Assembly (NCBI RefSeq): GCF_030852425.1
Contig: NZ_NSDM01000002.1
Location: forward strand, 372,001-436,000
Direction of reading: 5' to 3'
Source: Saccharothrix longispora
GTDB taxonomy: Bacteria > Actinomycetota > Actinomycetes > Mycobacteriales > Pseudonocardiaceae
Length of the DNA: 64,000 bases
Part shown: positions 1 to 9,103 of the stretch, piece after piece
Numbering within the stretch: position 1 is the stretch's first letter
Layout of the letters: each line of letters begins with the position of its first letter
The notes under the pieces: generated by a model
Told to the model about the DNA's origin: nothing
Seen by the model: only the letters and a program-made list of their open reading frames with translations
Databases searched by the model: none
Translations under genes and position numbers: made by a program

Positions 1-89
1 TCGCGGGTGGTCTCGCTGCCGAACGAGGTCCGGAACGGCGCGACCAGCGGCATCCGGACCCGGCGCAGCTCCACCCCGGTCAGCTCCAC
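1..89 (-). CDS. MenC / N-succinylamino-acid racemase family enzyme, N-terminus only
   Basis: Only the first 29 codons lie in the window; the gene runs off the left edge. It starts at a GTG (89-87) preceded by a GGGGGA ribosome-binding site and reads VELTGVELRRVRMPLVAPF followed by RTSFG. This is the characteristic N-terminus of the enolase-superfamily o-succinylbenzoate synthase / N-succinylamino acid racemase group, where the loop after the first strand covers the substrate. It overlaps the end of the upstream acetyltransferase gene by 10 bases, so the two are translationally coupled. In this family MenC makes o-succinylbenzoate for menaquinone, while NSAR racemises N-succinyl amino acids. 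The neighbours (GNAT N-acyltransferase and M20 deacylase, no other menaquinone genes) favour NSAR; that choice is inference. Confidence 0.75.
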   Translation of the reverse strand, partial: MELTGVELRRVRMPLVAPFRTSFGSETTR

Positions 90-832
90 CCGTCTCCCCC
101 CGTCACGACGTACCCGCCGGCGCGGTCGAACCCGGTGATCCGCCCCCCGGCGGCGAGCAGCGGCACGAGGGCCTCGCGCAGCGCGGCCCGCCACCGCTTC
201 GCCGCCTCCGGGTCGGTGGCGCGCAGGGCGGCCACGTCCGGCGGCACGGCCACCAGCGCGGCCCCCTCGGGCACGGGGCAGGCCCGCGGCAGGGGCGCGT
301 GGACGTCCCAGCGCACCAGCACCCGGTCGCTGGCGTCGTCGGCGTTGATGCCGTCGCGCATCGGGCCGTAGAAGTCCGGCAGGTACTCCACGACCTCACC
401 GCCGAGCTTGGCCAGGTTGAAGTGGGCGTTGCGGCTGACCAGCGGGTCGAAGGTCCAGGTGATGGCGCGGACGCCGCGTGCCGCGGCCCACGCCCGCTGG
501 TGCAGCTTGAGCGCGTACCCGACGCCCCGACCGAGGGCGGTGGTGGCCACGCCGGTGATGTGGCTGTGCAGGGTTGCCTCGGCGGGCGGGCCGAAGAACC
601 CGGCGACGGCGCCGACGAGCGCGGTGCCGTCGTACGCGCCGGCCACGTAGTTCCCGCCCTTGGTCAGGGCGCGCATCACCTCGGTGGTGATCGGCCGGTT
701 CGCCGGGTCGGGCCGCCAGATGTCGTCGAAGAGCCGCTGCACCGCCGCGAGGTCGTCCAGGTCGGTCACCGCGCGGACCCGCACGCCGGCGGCGCGGGCG
801 GCGTCCACCGCGTCGTCCTCCGGCCCGGTCAC
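80..832 (-). CDS. GNAT-family N-acyltransferase (COG3375-like)
   Basis: A 250-residue protein starting at GTG 832, with the start overlapping the stop of the preceding peptidase gene by four bases (GTGA). It has a GNAT-like fold signature around residues 20-170, including GVGYALKLHQRAWA, an acetyl-CoA-binding loop variant, and ITWTFDPLVSRNAHFN, a motif typical of the large COG3375 acyltransferases that accompany N-acylamino acid racemases. In Geobacillus a member of this group succinylates D-amino acids using succinyl-CoA. Here it sits between an M20 deacylase and a MenC/NSAR enzyme with overlapping ends on both sides, so the three form one coupled operon. The exact acyl donor and amino acid cannot be read from the sequence. 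Confidence 0.85.
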   Translation of the reverse strand: MTGPEDDAVDAARAAGVRVRAVTDLDDLAAVQRLFDDIWRPDPANRPITTEVMRALTKGGNYVAGAYDGTALVGAVAGFFGPPAEATLHSHITGVATTALGRGVGYALKLHQRAWAAARGVRAITWTFDPLVSRNAHFNLAKLGGEVVEYLPDFYGPMRDGINADDASDRVLVRWDVHAPLPRACPVPEGAALVAVPPDVAALRATDPEAAKRWRAALREALVPLLAAGGRITGFDRAGGYVVTGGDGWS

Positions 833-1950
833 CGCTCCCCCAGCAGGTCTGCGACCAGCGCCGCCACCAGTGCCGCGCGGGGCGCCAGTTCGTCGATCAG
901 GACGTGCTCGTCGTCGGCGTGCGCGCCGCCGCCCACCGCGCCGAGGCCGTCGAGGGTGGGCGTGCCGACGCCGGCGGTGAAGTTGCCGTCCGAGCCACCG
1001 CCGACGGCCACCCCGCGCAACGGCGGCAGTCCCAGCGCGGCGGCCACCCGGGACGCCCGGTCGAACAGGTCAGCCGAGGCGGTCCGGGGCAGCGGCGGGC
1101 GGTTCGGGCCGCCGACGACCTCCAGCACCGCGCCGTCCAGCACGGGGCGCAGCGCGCGCAGGGCGGCGTCCACGCGGTCCTGCTCGGCCGCGTCCCGGGC
1201 GCGGACGTCCACCGCGAACTCACCCGCGGCGGGCACCGTGTTCGCCGACGCGCCGGCGGACAGCAGGGTCGGCGTGACCGTGGTGCCGCGTCCCGGGTCG
1301 GCCAGGGCGGCCACGGCGAGCACCTGGTGGGCCAGTTCGACGGACGCGTTGACGCCCCGCTCGGGTTCCAGGCCCGCGTGCGCGGCCCGGCCGGTGACCC
1401 GCACGGAGTACTGGGACACGCCCTTGCGCTCGACCTTGAGCGCGCCGCCCGGCGCGGACGCCTCCAGCACCAGGGCCGCCGAGCAGCCCGCCGCCTCCGC
1501 CCGGATCAGCTCCCGCGAGGTCGGCGAGCCGATCTCCTCGTCCCCGGTGACCAGCAGCGTCACCCCGGCGCGGTCGGGCAGGGCGGCGATCGCGTGGAAG
1601 GCGACCACCAGACCGGCCTTCATGTCGAAGCAGCCGGGACCGCGCAGCACGCCACCGGCCGCGGTCACCGGGTGGGTGGCGAGCGAGCCCACCGGCCACA
1701 CCGTGTCGTGGTGGCCCAGCACCAGCACGCGGGTCGGGCCGTCGCCGAACGCCCAGCGCAGGTGCGCGCGGCCGGCCGACGTGATCCGCTCGGGCGCGAC
1801 GCCCAGCCGGTCGGCGCCGATCCGCGCCACCAGGTCCGCGCCGGCGGCCACCGCCGCGAGGTCCTCGGACGGCGACTCGCACGCCACCAGTTCCACGATG
1901 TCGGCCAGCATCGCGGGCAGCGCGGCCCGCAGGTGTGCGACGAAGTCCAC
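829..1950 (-). CDS. M20-family deacylase/carboxypeptidase (CPG2-like)
   Basis: The product is 373 residues from GTG 1950; a longer in-frame extension upstream is arginine/proline-rich and not protein-like. The di-zinc peptidase motifs are visible: VLGHHDTVWP (metal His and Asp), GPGCFDMKAG (bridging Asp) and TGDEEIGS (catalytic Glu-Glu pair), followed by a typical dimerisation lid and the C-terminal metal His region GGAHADDEHV. The family removes N-acyl groups from amino acids or the terminal glutamate of folates. Being first in a coupled operon with an N-acyltransferase and an NSAR-like racemase suggests it hydrolyses N-succinyl-L-amino acids. It lacks a signal peptide and should be cytoplasmic. 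Confidence 0.88.
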   Translation of the reverse strand: MDFVAHLRAALPAMLADIVELVACESPSEDLAAVAAGADLVARIGADRLGVAPERITSAGRAHLRWAFGDGPTRVLVLGHHDTVWPVGSLATHPVTAAGGVLRGPGCFDMKAGLVVAFHAIAALPDRAGVTLLVTGDEEIGSPTSRELIRAEAAGCSAALVLEASAPGGALKVERKGVSQYSVRVTGRAAHAGLEPERGVNASVELAHQVLAVAALADPGRGTTVTPTLLSAGASANTVPAAGEFAVDVRARDAAEQDRVDAALRALRPVLDGAVLEVVGGPNRPPLPRTASADLFDRASRVAAALGLPPLRGVAVGGGSDGNFTAGVGTPTLDGLGAVGGGAHADDEHVLIDELAPRAALVAALVADLLGER

Positions 1951-2102
1951 CCGATCGAGCTTAGGGGTCGGGTGGCCCGGCGGGCGGTGCCCCGCTTCGG
2001 CGGGGGGGTGTAGGCGTCGCGTGCGGTGGTAGTCCGGTTCCGGTCGAGGGGTCCGCGCGCCACCGGGGCGCACGGGACCACGACCCGGAACCGGAGGTTC
2101 GC

Positions 2103-2495
2103 ATGTCTTCCCCCCGCGGAGAGGTACGGCGGCGCGGCCGGGCGCTGGGCCTGGTCAGCCTGGGCCTGGGCGTGGCGCAGGTCGTCGCCCCGAAGGCGGT
2201 GCGCCGGCTGAGCGGCGTGGCCGACTCGACCACCTCGAAGGCCGTGGTGCCGCTGGTGGGCGCGCGCGAGCTGGTCCACGCCGCCGGCCTGCTCGCCGGT
2301 CGCCGCACCGGCCCCTGGGCGTGGACGCGCGTCGCCGGTGACGCGATGGACCTCGCCGGCCTGGCCGTGGCGCTGACCGGGCGAGGCGCTCGGCGGGGGC
2401 GGCTGCTCGGCGCGACCGGCGTCGTCCTCGGCATCACCGTGCTGGACGTGCTCGTCGCGCGCCAGGCCACCCGCGCGAAGGGCGCTACGCCGTGA
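2103..2495 (+). CDS. Small membrane protein related to the N-terminal part of SRPBCC/cyclase proteins
   Basis: This 130-residue protein begins at ATG 2103 with GGAGG a few bases upstream. It has about four hydrophobic stretches (residues about 15-35, 48-66, 80-95 and 103-122), with a conserved-looking VGARELVHAAGLL in the second and RVAGDAMDLAGL in the third. The arrangement resembles the membrane region found at the front of actinobacterial and proteobacterial SRPBCC ('cyclase/dehydrase') proteins (DUF4267-like), here without the SRPBCC domain. No catalytic function can be assigned. It is divergent from the D-amino-acid operon across a 152-base gap. Confidence 0.7.
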   Translation: MSSPRGEVRRRGRALGLVSLGLGVAQVVAPKAVRRLSGVADSTTSKAVVPLVGARELVHAAGLLAGRRTGPWAWTRVAGDAMDLAGLAVALTGRGARRGRLLGATGVVLGITVLDVLVARQATRAKGATP

Positions 2496-2611
2496 CCTGT
2501 CGCCGGACACCTCGAACGGCGTAGCCGACCTTCACTCGAACGGCCGATCAAGATCCGCCGCCGAGCCGTCGATGATCGTGTGGGCGGCGCGGGGCGCGTG
2601 ATACTGGCGGC

Positions 2612-3196
2612 GTGACCATCAGGACGGTGTCCTCCCGGATCGTGTACGAGAACCCCTGGCTGTCGGTCCGCGAGGACCGCATCGAGCACGCGGACGGCTC
2701 GCCGGGCCTCTACTCGGTGATCGACAAGCCCGATTTCGCGCTGGTCGTCCCGGCCCAGGACGACGGCTTCCACCTCGTGGAGCAGTACCGCTACCCGTCC
2801 CGGTCGTGGTCCTGGGAGTTCCCGGCGGGGTCGTTCACGCCCGGGGTGACCGGCACCCCCGAGCGGATGGCCGCCGCCGAGCCGGCCGAGGAGACCGGGT
2901 TCACGGCGGGCGCGCTGCACCGGCTCGGCCACGTGCACTGCTCGAACGGCATCGCCGGCCACCGCGCCCACGTGTTCCTCGCGACCGACCTCACGCCGGG
3001 CGAGCCGCACCCGGAGGCGACCGAGCTGGGCATGCGCCAGGCGTGGTTCCCGCGCGCCGAGGTGGAGCGGATGATGCGGGACGGCGTCATCACCGACGGT
3101 GCCTCGCCGGCCGCGTACACGCTGCTCGCGCTGTGGGAGCGGAACGCGCCCGACCGATGTCGGGACGGTGCGGGCCGGCGCCGGTCGACCGGGTGA
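2612..3196 (+). CDS. Nudix hydrolase, ADP-ribose-pyrophosphatase-like, with degenerate box
   Basis: A 194-residue Nudix protein starting at GTG 2612. The ADPRase-type N-terminal region (residues 1-60) and WEFPAGSF precede the Nudix helix. The box reads TPERMAAAEPAEETGF: the catalytic EExG core is present, but the invariant Arg is Ala, the following Leu is Pro, and the first Glu is Gly. Members of this subgroup hydrolyse ADP-ribose or NDP-sugars. The last 25 residues are Arg-rich and poorly conserved in style. A GATACT hexamer lies seven bases before the GTG and no Shine-Dalgarno is visible, so the mRNA may be leaderless. Activity may be altered by the box changes. Confidence 0.85.
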   Translation: MTIRTVSSRIVYENPWLSVREDRIEHADGSPGLYSVIDKPDFALVVPAQDDGFHLVEQYRYPSRSWSWEFPAGSFTPGVTGTPERMAAAEPAEETGFTAGALHRLGHVHCSNGIAGHRAHVFLATDLTPGEPHPEATELGMRQAWFPRAEVERMMRDGVITDGASPAAYTLLALWERNAPDRCRDGAGRRRSTG

Positions 3197-3353
3197 GCAC
3201 GCCGTTCGGGTGACGGGGAGTAGTTGCACCGCGCCGACCGGCGTCGTACGGTCGAGGTGGGTCGACGACCACAGACGTCCGTTCGCGCGGAACGACGATA
3301 CGGGTTGAAAAGAGCTCGGTTGCCGGTTCTCGTGGCTTGCCGAGAGGTATCCC

Positions 3354-3770
3354 ATGTTCGATGCGCACCCCCTGGCCTCGCCCACCGTCCGCACCCTCGA
3401 GCACGACGACATCCCGGTCGTGGTCGTGGCGGGCGAGATCGACGCCTCCACCGCCCACCCCGTCCGGGTCAGGCTGAACGACGTGCTCGACCGCCACCCG
3501 TCCGGTCTCGTCGTGGACCTGTCCGACGTGGGGTTCTTCGGCTCCACGGGCCTCCAGCTGCTGCTGGGGGCCGTCCTGCGTGCCCGACGGCTGCGCACCG
3601 AGCTGGCGCTGGTCGCCAACCGGCGCGCGGTCCTGCGCCCGCTGGAGATCACCGACCTGCACCACGAGGTCGCCGTGCACCCCACGGTCGAGCAGGCCGT
3701 GGCGGCCGTGCGGACCCGGCTCGACCGCACCGCCGCGCAGCCGTCGCGCCGCCGCCGTCGGAGCTGGTGA
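3354..3770 (+). CDS. STAS-domain anti-sigma factor antagonist
   Basis: The 138-residue product starts at ATG 3354 behind a GAGAGG ribosome-binding site. Residues 15-118 form a STAS domain of the SpoIIAA/RsbV kind: VVVVAGEIDASTAHPVRVRL in the first half, and VVDLSDVGFFGSTGLQLLL with the serine that partner kinases phosphorylate. An Arg-rich tail follows. Such proteins release a sigma factor by binding its anti-sigma kinase when unphosphorylated. No anti-sigma kinase or sigma gene is adjacent, so the partner is elsewhere. A PP2C phosphatase that could dephosphorylate such a protein is encoded 5 kb away, but no linkage is shown. Confidence 0.92.
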   Translation: MFDAHPLASPTVRTLEHDDIPVVVVAGEIDASTAHPVRVRLNDVLDRHPSGLVVDLSDVGFFGSTGLQLLLGAVLRARRLRTELALVANRRAVLRPLEITDLHHEVAVHPTVEQAVAAVRTRLDRTAAQPSRRRRRSW

Positions 3771-3839
3771 CGGAGCCGGCGACGACCCGGCCGCGCCGGC
3801 GCGGCCGGTCCGGCGGCCCGCCCCCTCCGGCGGCGCGGG

Positions 3840-3889
3840 CCGTCAACAAGCCGTAAAGGACCCGGCCCGCGGCGTCAAGGAGCCGTCAG
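3840..3889 (+). promoter_or_regulatory. Probable KdpE-type operator: 11-bp-phased direct repeats
   Basis: Four copies of a CCGTCAA-like heptamer stand in direct repeat: CCGTCAA at 3840, CCGTAAA at 3851, GCGTCAA at 3872 and CCGTCAG at 3883. Spacing within each pair is exactly 11 bases and the pairs are 32 bases apart, i.e. about one and three helical turns. OmpR/PhoB-family regulators, which include KdpE, bind direct repeats phased in this way. The block lies about 90 bases before the first kdp reading frame. Confidence 0.6.
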
Positions 3890-3980
3890 GCCGCTCCGGG
3901 CGGCCCCTTCCCCGATGCACCCTTCCGGTCGTCGCGGTCCCACGAACGGGTGCCGCTCGAATCGGGAAGGGGCGACGTCC

Positions 3981-4064
3981 ATGGCCGACCTGGCCTACGC
4001 GCTGCTGCTCATAGGGGTGTTCGCGCTGCTGGCGCTCGGCGTGCGCGGATTGGGGCGCTTGTGA
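3981..4064 (+). CDS. 27-residue single-span membrane peptide preceding kdpF
   Basis: Reads MADLAYALLLIGVFALLALG then VRGLGRL. It starts at ATG 3981, after a GGGAAGGGGC stretch, and its TGA overlaps the GTG start of kdpF by four bases (GTGA), which argues that it is translated. Residues 4-20 form one transmembrane helix with a positively charged cytoplasmic tail. It does not have the PERF ending of KdpF. I infer a small accessory subunit or regulatory peptide of the Kdp pump. No function is established from the sequence alone. Confidence 0.65.
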   Translation: MADLAYALLLIGVFALLALGVRGLGRL

Positions 4065-4162
4065 GCGGCACGGGGGTGCTTGCCAACGCCGCGGGCGGCG
4101 TGCTGGCCCTGCTGCTGATCGGGTACCTCTTCGTCGCCCTCGTCCGGCCGGAGAGGTTCTGA
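4061..4162 (+). CDS. kdpF: KdpF, small stabilising subunit of the Kdp potassium pump
   Basis: A 33-residue protein from GTG 4061 with one hydrophobic helix (residues about 9-26) and the family's typical C-terminus ALVRPERF. KdpF is a single-span peptide that stabilises the KdpABC complex in the membrane. Its stop overlaps the kdpA start by one base (TGATG). Confidence 0.9.
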   Translation: MSGTGVLANAAGGVLALLLIGYLFVALVRPERF

Positions 4163-5784
4163 TGTCCTCGACCACGGCCGGGCTGCTCCAGGTCGGCCTG
4201 CTGCTCCTCGCCCTGGCGGTCGCGCACCGGCCGTTCGGCGACCACCTGGCCCGCGTCTACACCGGTGACCGGCACCTGGGGGTCGAACGGGCCGTCTACC
4301 GCATCGCCCGCGTCGACCCCGACTCCGAGCAGCGCTGGAGCACCTACGCGCTGGGCGTGCTCGGGTTCTCGTTCGTCGGCGCGGCGCTGCTGTACGTGCT
4401 GCAACGCGCGCAGTCGGCGCTGCCGTGGGACTTCGGGCGCGGCTCCGTGCCGCCCGGCACGGCGTTCAACACCGCGATCAGCTTCGTGACCAACACGAAC
4501 TGGCAGTCCTACGTGCCCGAGACCACCATGGGCCACGCCGTGCAGGTGCTCGGCCTGACGGTGCAGAACTTCGTGTCCGCCGCCGTCGGCCTGGCCGTCG
4601 CGGTCGCACTGGTGCGCGGGTTCACGCGGCAGCGCACGGACCGGCTGGGCAACTTCTGGGTCGACCTGACCCGGGGTGTCGTGCGCGTCCTGCTGCCCGT
4701 GTCGTTCGTGTTCGCGATCGTGCTCGTGGCGGCGGGCGTCGTGATGAGCCTGGAGTCGGGTGTGGACGTCGACGGGCAGACCGTCGCGACCGCGCCGGTG
4801 GCGTCGCAGGAGGCGATCAAGGAACTGGGCACCAACGGCGGTGGTGTCCTCAACGCCAACTCGGCCCACCCGTTCGAGAACCCGAACGGGTGGTCCAACC
4901 TCGTCGAGGTCTTCCTGATCCTGCTCATCCCGGTGTCGCTGACCCGCGCGTTCGGCACGATGGTCGGCGACCGCCGGCAGGGGCGCGTGCTGCTCGGCGT
5001 GATGGGCGCGCTGTGGGGCGCGGTGCTGGCGCTCGTCTGGGCGGCGGAGGCGCACGGCCTGCGCCCGTTCGAGGGCAAGGAACTGCGGTTCGGCATCCCG
5101 TCGAGCGCGTTGTTCGCCAACACCACCACGGCCACGTCCACGGGCGCGGTGAACTCCGCGCACGACAGCTTCACCGGCCTGGGCGGCGGTGGGCTGCTGC
5201 TGAACATGCTGTTCGGGGAGATGACGCCCGGCGGCGTGGGCACCGGCCTCTACGGCATCCTGGTGATGGCCGTGATCGCGCTGTTCCTGGCGGGCCTGAT
5301 GGTCGGCCGCACGCCGGAGTACCTGGGCAAGAAGCTGGGCCGCCGCGAGGTGACGGCCGCCGCCGTGTCGATCCTGGCGATGCCGACCGTGCTGCTGCTC
5401 GGCGCGGGGATCACCGCGGTCCTGCCGTCCACGCCGGCCGCGCTGGGCAACCCCGGCGAGCACGGCCTGTCCGAGATCCTCTACGCCTACGCGTCGGCGT
5501 CGAACAACAACGGCAGCGCGTTCGCCGGGATCACGGTGACCGGCGACTGGTTCCAGGCGTCGCTGGGCGTGTGCATGGCGCTGGGCCGGTTCGTGCCGGT
5601 CATCGCGGTGCTGTGCCTGGCCGGTTCCCTGGCCGAGCAGCGGAAGGTGCTGGTCACGGCGGGCACCGTGCCCACCACCGGTCCGCTGTTCGCGACGCTG
5701 CTGGCCGGGGCGATCGTCCTGGTCGCCGCGCTCACCTTCGTCCCCGCCCTCGCCCTCGGTCCCATCGCGGAGGCCCTGCTGTGA
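4162..5784 (+). CDS. kdpA: KdpA, potassium-binding channel-like subunit
   Basis: The 540-residue product has the usual length and about ten membrane segments of KdpA, a member of the superfamily of K+ transporters. Four degenerate filter loops are recognisable, for example [17 protein letters not shown] (about residue 110), [20 protein letters not shown] (about 220), and a late loop [13 protein letters not shown] (about 450). KdpA selects K+ from outside and passes it through an intersubunit tunnel to KdpB. Start ATG 4162 overlaps kdpF; its end overlaps kdpB by four bases (GTGA), so translation is coupled. Confidence 0.98.
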   Translation: MSSTTAGLLQVGLLLLALAVAHRPFGDHLARVYTGDRHLGVERAVYRIARVDPDSEQRWSTYALGVLGFSFVGAALLYVLQRAQSALPWDFGRGSVPPGTAFNTAISFVTNTNWQSYVPETTMGHAVQVLGLTVQNFVSAAVGLAVAVALVRGFTRQRTDRLGNFWVDLTRGVVRVLLPVSFVFAIVLVAAGVVMSLESGVDVDGQTVATAPVASQEAIKELGTNGGGVLNANSAHPFENPNGWSNLVEVFLILLIPVSLTRAFGTMVGDRRQGRVLLGVMGALWGAVLALVWAAEAHGLRPFEGKELRFGIPSSALFANTTTATSTGAVNSAHDSFTGLGGGGLLLNMLFGEMTPGGVGTGLYGILVMAVIALFLAGLMVGRTPEYLGKKLGRREVTAAAVSILAMPTVLLLGAGITAVLPSTPAALGNPGEHGLSEILYAYASASNNNGSAFAGITVTGDWFQASLGVCMALGRFVPVIAVLCLAGSLAEQRKVLVTAGTVPTTGPLFATLLAGAIVLVAALTFVPALALGPIAEALL

Positions 5785-7805
5785 CCACCACCACCGACCG
5801 TCCACTTCGGACCGGAAAGCCGCGACCGGTGACCGCGGGCGCGTTCGGCGCCCGGCAACTGGTCACGTCGTTCCCCGACGCGCTGCGCAAGCTCGACCCG
5901 CGCCACCAGGCGCGCAACCCCGTCATGTTCGTGGTGTGGGCCGGTTCGGCCCTCGTCACGGTGTTCGCCGCGACCGACCCGAGCGCGTTCACCGTCGCCG
6001 TGGCCGCGTGGCTGTGGCTGACGGTGCTGTTCGCGAACCTGGCCGAGGCGGTCGCCGAGGGCCGGGGCCGGGCGCAGGCCGACTCGCTGCGGCGGACCCG
6101 GGCCGACGCGGTGGCACGCTTGACCGACGGCCGGACCGTGCCCGGCACCGACCTGGCGATCGGCGACCTCGTGGTGGTCGCGGCGGGTGAGGTGGTGCCC
6201 GGTGACGGCGACGTGGTCGAGGGCATCGCCACCGTCGACGAGGCGGCCATCACCGGCGAGTCCGCGCCCGTGGTCCGGGAGTCCGGCGGCGACCGGTCCG
6301 CCGTCACCGGCGGCACGACCGTGCTGTCGGACCGGATCGTCGTGCGGATCACGGCGAAGCCGGGCGACACGTTCGTGGACCGGATGATCGCCCTGGTCGA
6401 GGGCGCGCGGCGGCGCAAGACGCCGAACGAGGTCGCCCTGACCATCCTGCTCTCGACGCTGACGATCGTCTTCCTGCTCGCGGTCGTGGCGTTGCAGCCG
6501 TTCGCGGTGTACTCGGGCGGCGAGCAGTCGGTGGTCGTGCTGACCGCGCTGCTGGTGTGCCTGATCCCGACCACGATCGGCGCGCTGCTGTCGGCCATCG
6601 GCATCGCGGGCATGGACCGGCTCGTGCAGCGCAACGTGCTGGCCACCTCCGGCAGGGCGGTGGAGGCCGCCGGTGACGTGGACACGCTGCTGCTGGACAA
6701 GACCGGCACCATCACCCTGGGCAACCGGCACGCCACCGAGCTGATCCCGGTGCGCGGCACGTCGTTCGACGAACTGGTCGACGCGGCCCGGCTGTCGTCG
6801 CTGGCCGACGGCACGCCGGAGGGCCGCAGCGTCGTCGAGCTGTGCGCGGCGGAGCACGGGCGGTCCGCGGACGCCACCGCGCACGAGAGGACCGGCGAGT
6901 TCGTGCCGTTCACCGCGCAGACCCGGATGAGCGGCATCGACCTGGACGGCCGCCGGGTCCGCAAGGGCGCGGCGAGCGCGTTCGCCCTGGACGGGGCGAC
7001 GCGCGCGGTCGTGGACGGGATCGGCGCGGCCGGCGGCACGCCGCTGGTGGTGGCCGTCGACGACCGGGTGCTCGGCGTGATCCGGCTGGCCGACGTGGTC
7101 AAGCCGGGCATGGCGGAGCGGTTCGCGCAGCTGCGCGCGATGGGCATCCGCACGGTGATGGTGACCGGCGACAACCCGCTGACCGCCCGCGCCATCGCCG
7201 ACGAGGCCGGGGTGGACGACTTCCTCGCGGAGGCCAAGCCCGAGGACAAGATGGCGTTGATCCGGCGCGAGCAGGAGGGCGGCAAGCTCGTCGCGATGAC
7301 CGGCGACGGCACCAACGACGCACCCGCGCTGGCGCAGTCCGACGTCGGCGTCGCCATGAACACCGGCACCTCGGCCGCCAAGGAAGCCGGGAACATGGTG
7401 GACCTGGACTCCGACCCGACGAAGCTGATCGAGATCGTGGAGATCGGCAAGCAGCTGCTGATCACGCGAGGTGCGCTGACCACGTTCTCGGTGGCCAACG
7501 ACCTGGCCAAGTACTTCGCCGTCCTCCCCGCGATGTTCGCGGCCATCCACCCGCAGCTGGACCGGCTCGACGTCATGCACCTGGCCTCGCCGCAGTCGGC
7601 GATCCTCTCGGCGGTGGTCTTCAACGCGCTGATCATCGTGGTGCTGATCCCGCTGGCCCTGCGGGGCGTGCGGTACCGGCCCGCCGGCGCCTCGGCGCTG
7701 CTGCGGCGCAACCTGCTGGTCTACGGCCTGGGCGGCGTGGTCGCGCCGTTCGTCGGGATCAGGCTGATCGACCTCCTCGTCCGCCTCATCCCCGGGATCG
7801 GGTGA
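5781..7805 (+). CDS. kdpB: KdpB, P-type ATPase subunit of the Kdp pump
   Basis: A 674-residue P-type ATPase from GTG 5781. The actuator motif [10 protein letters not shown] (about residue 153), the membrane motif [15 protein letters not shown], the phosphorylation loop [10 protein letters not shown] (Asp about 306) and the hinge [16 protein letters not shown] are all intact. The protein hydrolyses ATP through a phospho-aspartate intermediate to drive high-affinity K+ uptake at low external potassium. It overlaps kdpA at its start and kdpC at its end by four bases each. Confidence 0.98.
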   Translation: MTTTTDRPLRTGKPRPVTAGAFGARQLVTSFPDALRKLDPRHQARNPVMFVVWAGSALVTVFAATDPSAFTVAVAAWLWLTVLFANLAEAVAEGRGRAQADSLRRTRADAVARLTDGRTVPGTDLAIGDLVVVAAGEVVPGDGDVVEGIATVDEAAITGESAPVVRESGGDRSAVTGGTTVLSDRIVVRITAKPGDTFVDRMIALVEGARRRKTPNEVALTILLSTLTIVFLLAVVALQPFAVYSGGEQSVVVLTALLVCLIPTTIGALLSAIGIAGMDRLVQRNVLATSGRAVEAAGDVDTLLLDKTGTITLGNRHATELIPVRGTSFDELVDAARLSSLADGTPEGRSVVELCAAEHGRSADATAHERTGEFVPFTAQTRMSGIDLDGRRVRKGAASAFALDGATRAVVDGIGAAGGTPLVVAVDDRVLGVIRLADVVKPGMAERFAQLRAMGIRTVMVTGDNPLTARAIADEAGVDDFLAEAKPEDKMALIRREQEGGKLVAMTGDGTNDAPALAQSDVGVAMNTGTSAAKEAGNMVDLDSDPTKLIEIVEIGKQLLITRGALTTFSVANDLAKYFAVLPAMFAAIHPQLDRLDVMHLASPQSAILSAVVFNALIIVVLIPLALRGVRYRPAGASALLRRNLLVYGLGGVVAPFVGIRLIDLLVRLIPGIG

Positions 7806-8353
7806 CCCTCGTGAACGCGATCGTCAAGCAGTGCCTGGCGGGACTGCGCGTCCTGCTCGTGCTCACCGTGATCACCGGTGTGCTCTACCCCGCCGCCGTG
7901 TGGGTCGTCAGCCGGGCGCCCGGACTGCGCGCCAACGCCGAGGCCGTGGACACCACCCTGGTCGCGGTGCCCCGGGACGGCGACGGGTGGTTCGTCCCCC
8001 GGCCCTCGGCGGCGACGCCGCCCGCGTCGGGCGGCTCGAACAAGGGCGAGCGCAACGCCGAGCACGACGCCGTGGTCGCCGGGCGCCGGGCGGCGGTCGC
8101 CGGGCGCGAGGGCGTCGCGGAGGACCGCGTGCCCGCCGACGCGGTGACCGCCTCGGCGTCCGGCCTGGACCCGCACATCAGCACCGCCTACGCCGAGCTC
8201 CAGGTGCCGCGCGTGGCCCGGGAGAACGGGGTGGACGAGGACCGGGTCCGCGACCTGGTCGCCGAGCACACCGACGGCCGGTCGCTGGGTTTCCTCGGCG
8301 AGCCGGGGGTCAACGTCACCGCGCTCAACCGCGCGCTCGACGCGGCGCGCTGA
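7802..8353 (+). CDS. kdpC: KdpC, assembly/affinity subunit of the Kdp pump
   Basis: 183 residues from GTG 7802, which overlaps the kdpB stop as GTGA like the other junctions in this operon. GTG 7811 with GGTGA in front is an alternative start giving 180 residues. One N-terminal membrane helix (about residues 15-38) is followed by a periplasm-facing-type domain with [17 protein letters not shown] and [10 protein letters not shown], the signature of KdpC. KdpC is thought to raise ATP affinity of KdpB. The gene ends six bases before a convergent gene, with no kdpDE following. Confidence 0.97.
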   Translation: MTLVNAIVKQCLAGLRVLLVLTVITGVLYPAAVWVVSRAPGLRANAEAVDTTLVAVPRDGDGWFVPRPSAATPPASGGSNKGERNAEHDAVVAGRRAAVAGREGVAEDRVPADAVTASASGLDPHISTAYAELQVPRVARENGVDEDRVRDLVAEHTDGRSLGFLGEPGVNVTALNRALDAAR

Positions 8354-8359
8354 CCCCGG

Positions 8360-8992
8360 TCACACCTGCCAGAAGAACCGGGCGGACGCCGGGCAGCCGT
8401 CGCAGAGGAACGCGTACCCGATGCCACCGCCGCCGAAGTTGGCGGCGGTGGCGCCGTCGCGCCCCTCCTCCAGGTGCGCCACCGACGTCATCGTCTTCCC
8501 GCAGTCGGGGCAGCCGGGGGTCTGGTCGGCCTGGAGCCAGTACGCGCTCCCGCCCAGCTGCCCGAGCACCACGCGCAGCGGCTCGCCCGTCCGCTCGCCG
8601 TACTCCTCGCGCGCTTCGCCGTAGTCCTCGACGTCGGACACCTCGAACCGCACCCCGGACACCGCCCCGAGCACGGTCACGCCGTCGGCGGGCGGTCCTG
8701 CGGGCGACAGCCCACCCCGCGCCACGACCGGCGCGGCGGTGCTGCCGGAGTCGGCCTCCCAGGTCTCGCACGCGCCGGGGTCGTTGTCGCACTGGAACAG
8801 CAGCACGAGACGGTCGTCCCCGTCCCGGCCGGGCACGTCGGAGAGCAGCACCTGCCCGAGGAACCGGAGCGCGCCACCGCACTCGGCGCACCGGGGCCAC
8901 TCGAACCCGGCGGGCGCGCTGGGCAGGCCACCGGTCCGGGTCACCTCGGCGCGCGGGTCGGCGTCACCGGCGTAAATCATCAGCAGCGTCAC
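8360..8992 (-). CDS. YwqG/DUF1963-like protein with zinc-ribbon cysteine pairs
   Basis: The 210-residue product starts at GTG 8992; no strong Shine-Dalgarno is seen, and ATG 8980 is a possible alternative. It has GGLPSAPAGFEWPRCAECGG near the N-terminus, FQCDNDPGACETWEADSG in the middle, and further pairs CPDCGKTMTS and CDGCPASARFFW. This is the layout of actinobacterial YwqG-like (DUF1963) proteins. The four Cys pairs or singles could bind zinc. The function of the family is not established. It converges on kdpC with a six-base gap. Confidence 0.75.
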   Translation of the reverse strand: MTLLMIYAGDADPRAEVTRTGGLPSAPAGFEWPRCAECGGALRFLGQVLLSDVPGRDGDDRLVLLFQCDNDPGACETWEADSGSTAAPVVARGGLSPAGPPADGVTVLGAVSGVRFEVSDVEDYGEAREEYGERTGEPLRVVLGQLGGSAYWLQADQTPGCPDCGKTMTSVAHLEEGRDGATAANFGGGGIGYAFLCDGCPASARFFWQV

Positions 8993-9103
8993 GCGCGGCA
9001 GGGTAACCGGGGGGACCGACACCTCCGGAGCGCTGCCCGCGCCGGAGGGCACGACGCACCCTCCCCGCCTACGATGGCCGACAGCCACCCTGACGGAGGA
9101 ACC

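Noticed and set aside
3771..3980. c-di-AMP (ydaO) riboswitch before kdp
   Set aside because: The consensus elements are absent; phased direct repeats fit a protein operator better.
8354..8992. kdpD or kdpE after kdpC
   Set aside because: The gene there is on the opposite strand and is a cysteine-pair YwqG-like protein, not a sensor kinase or response regulator.
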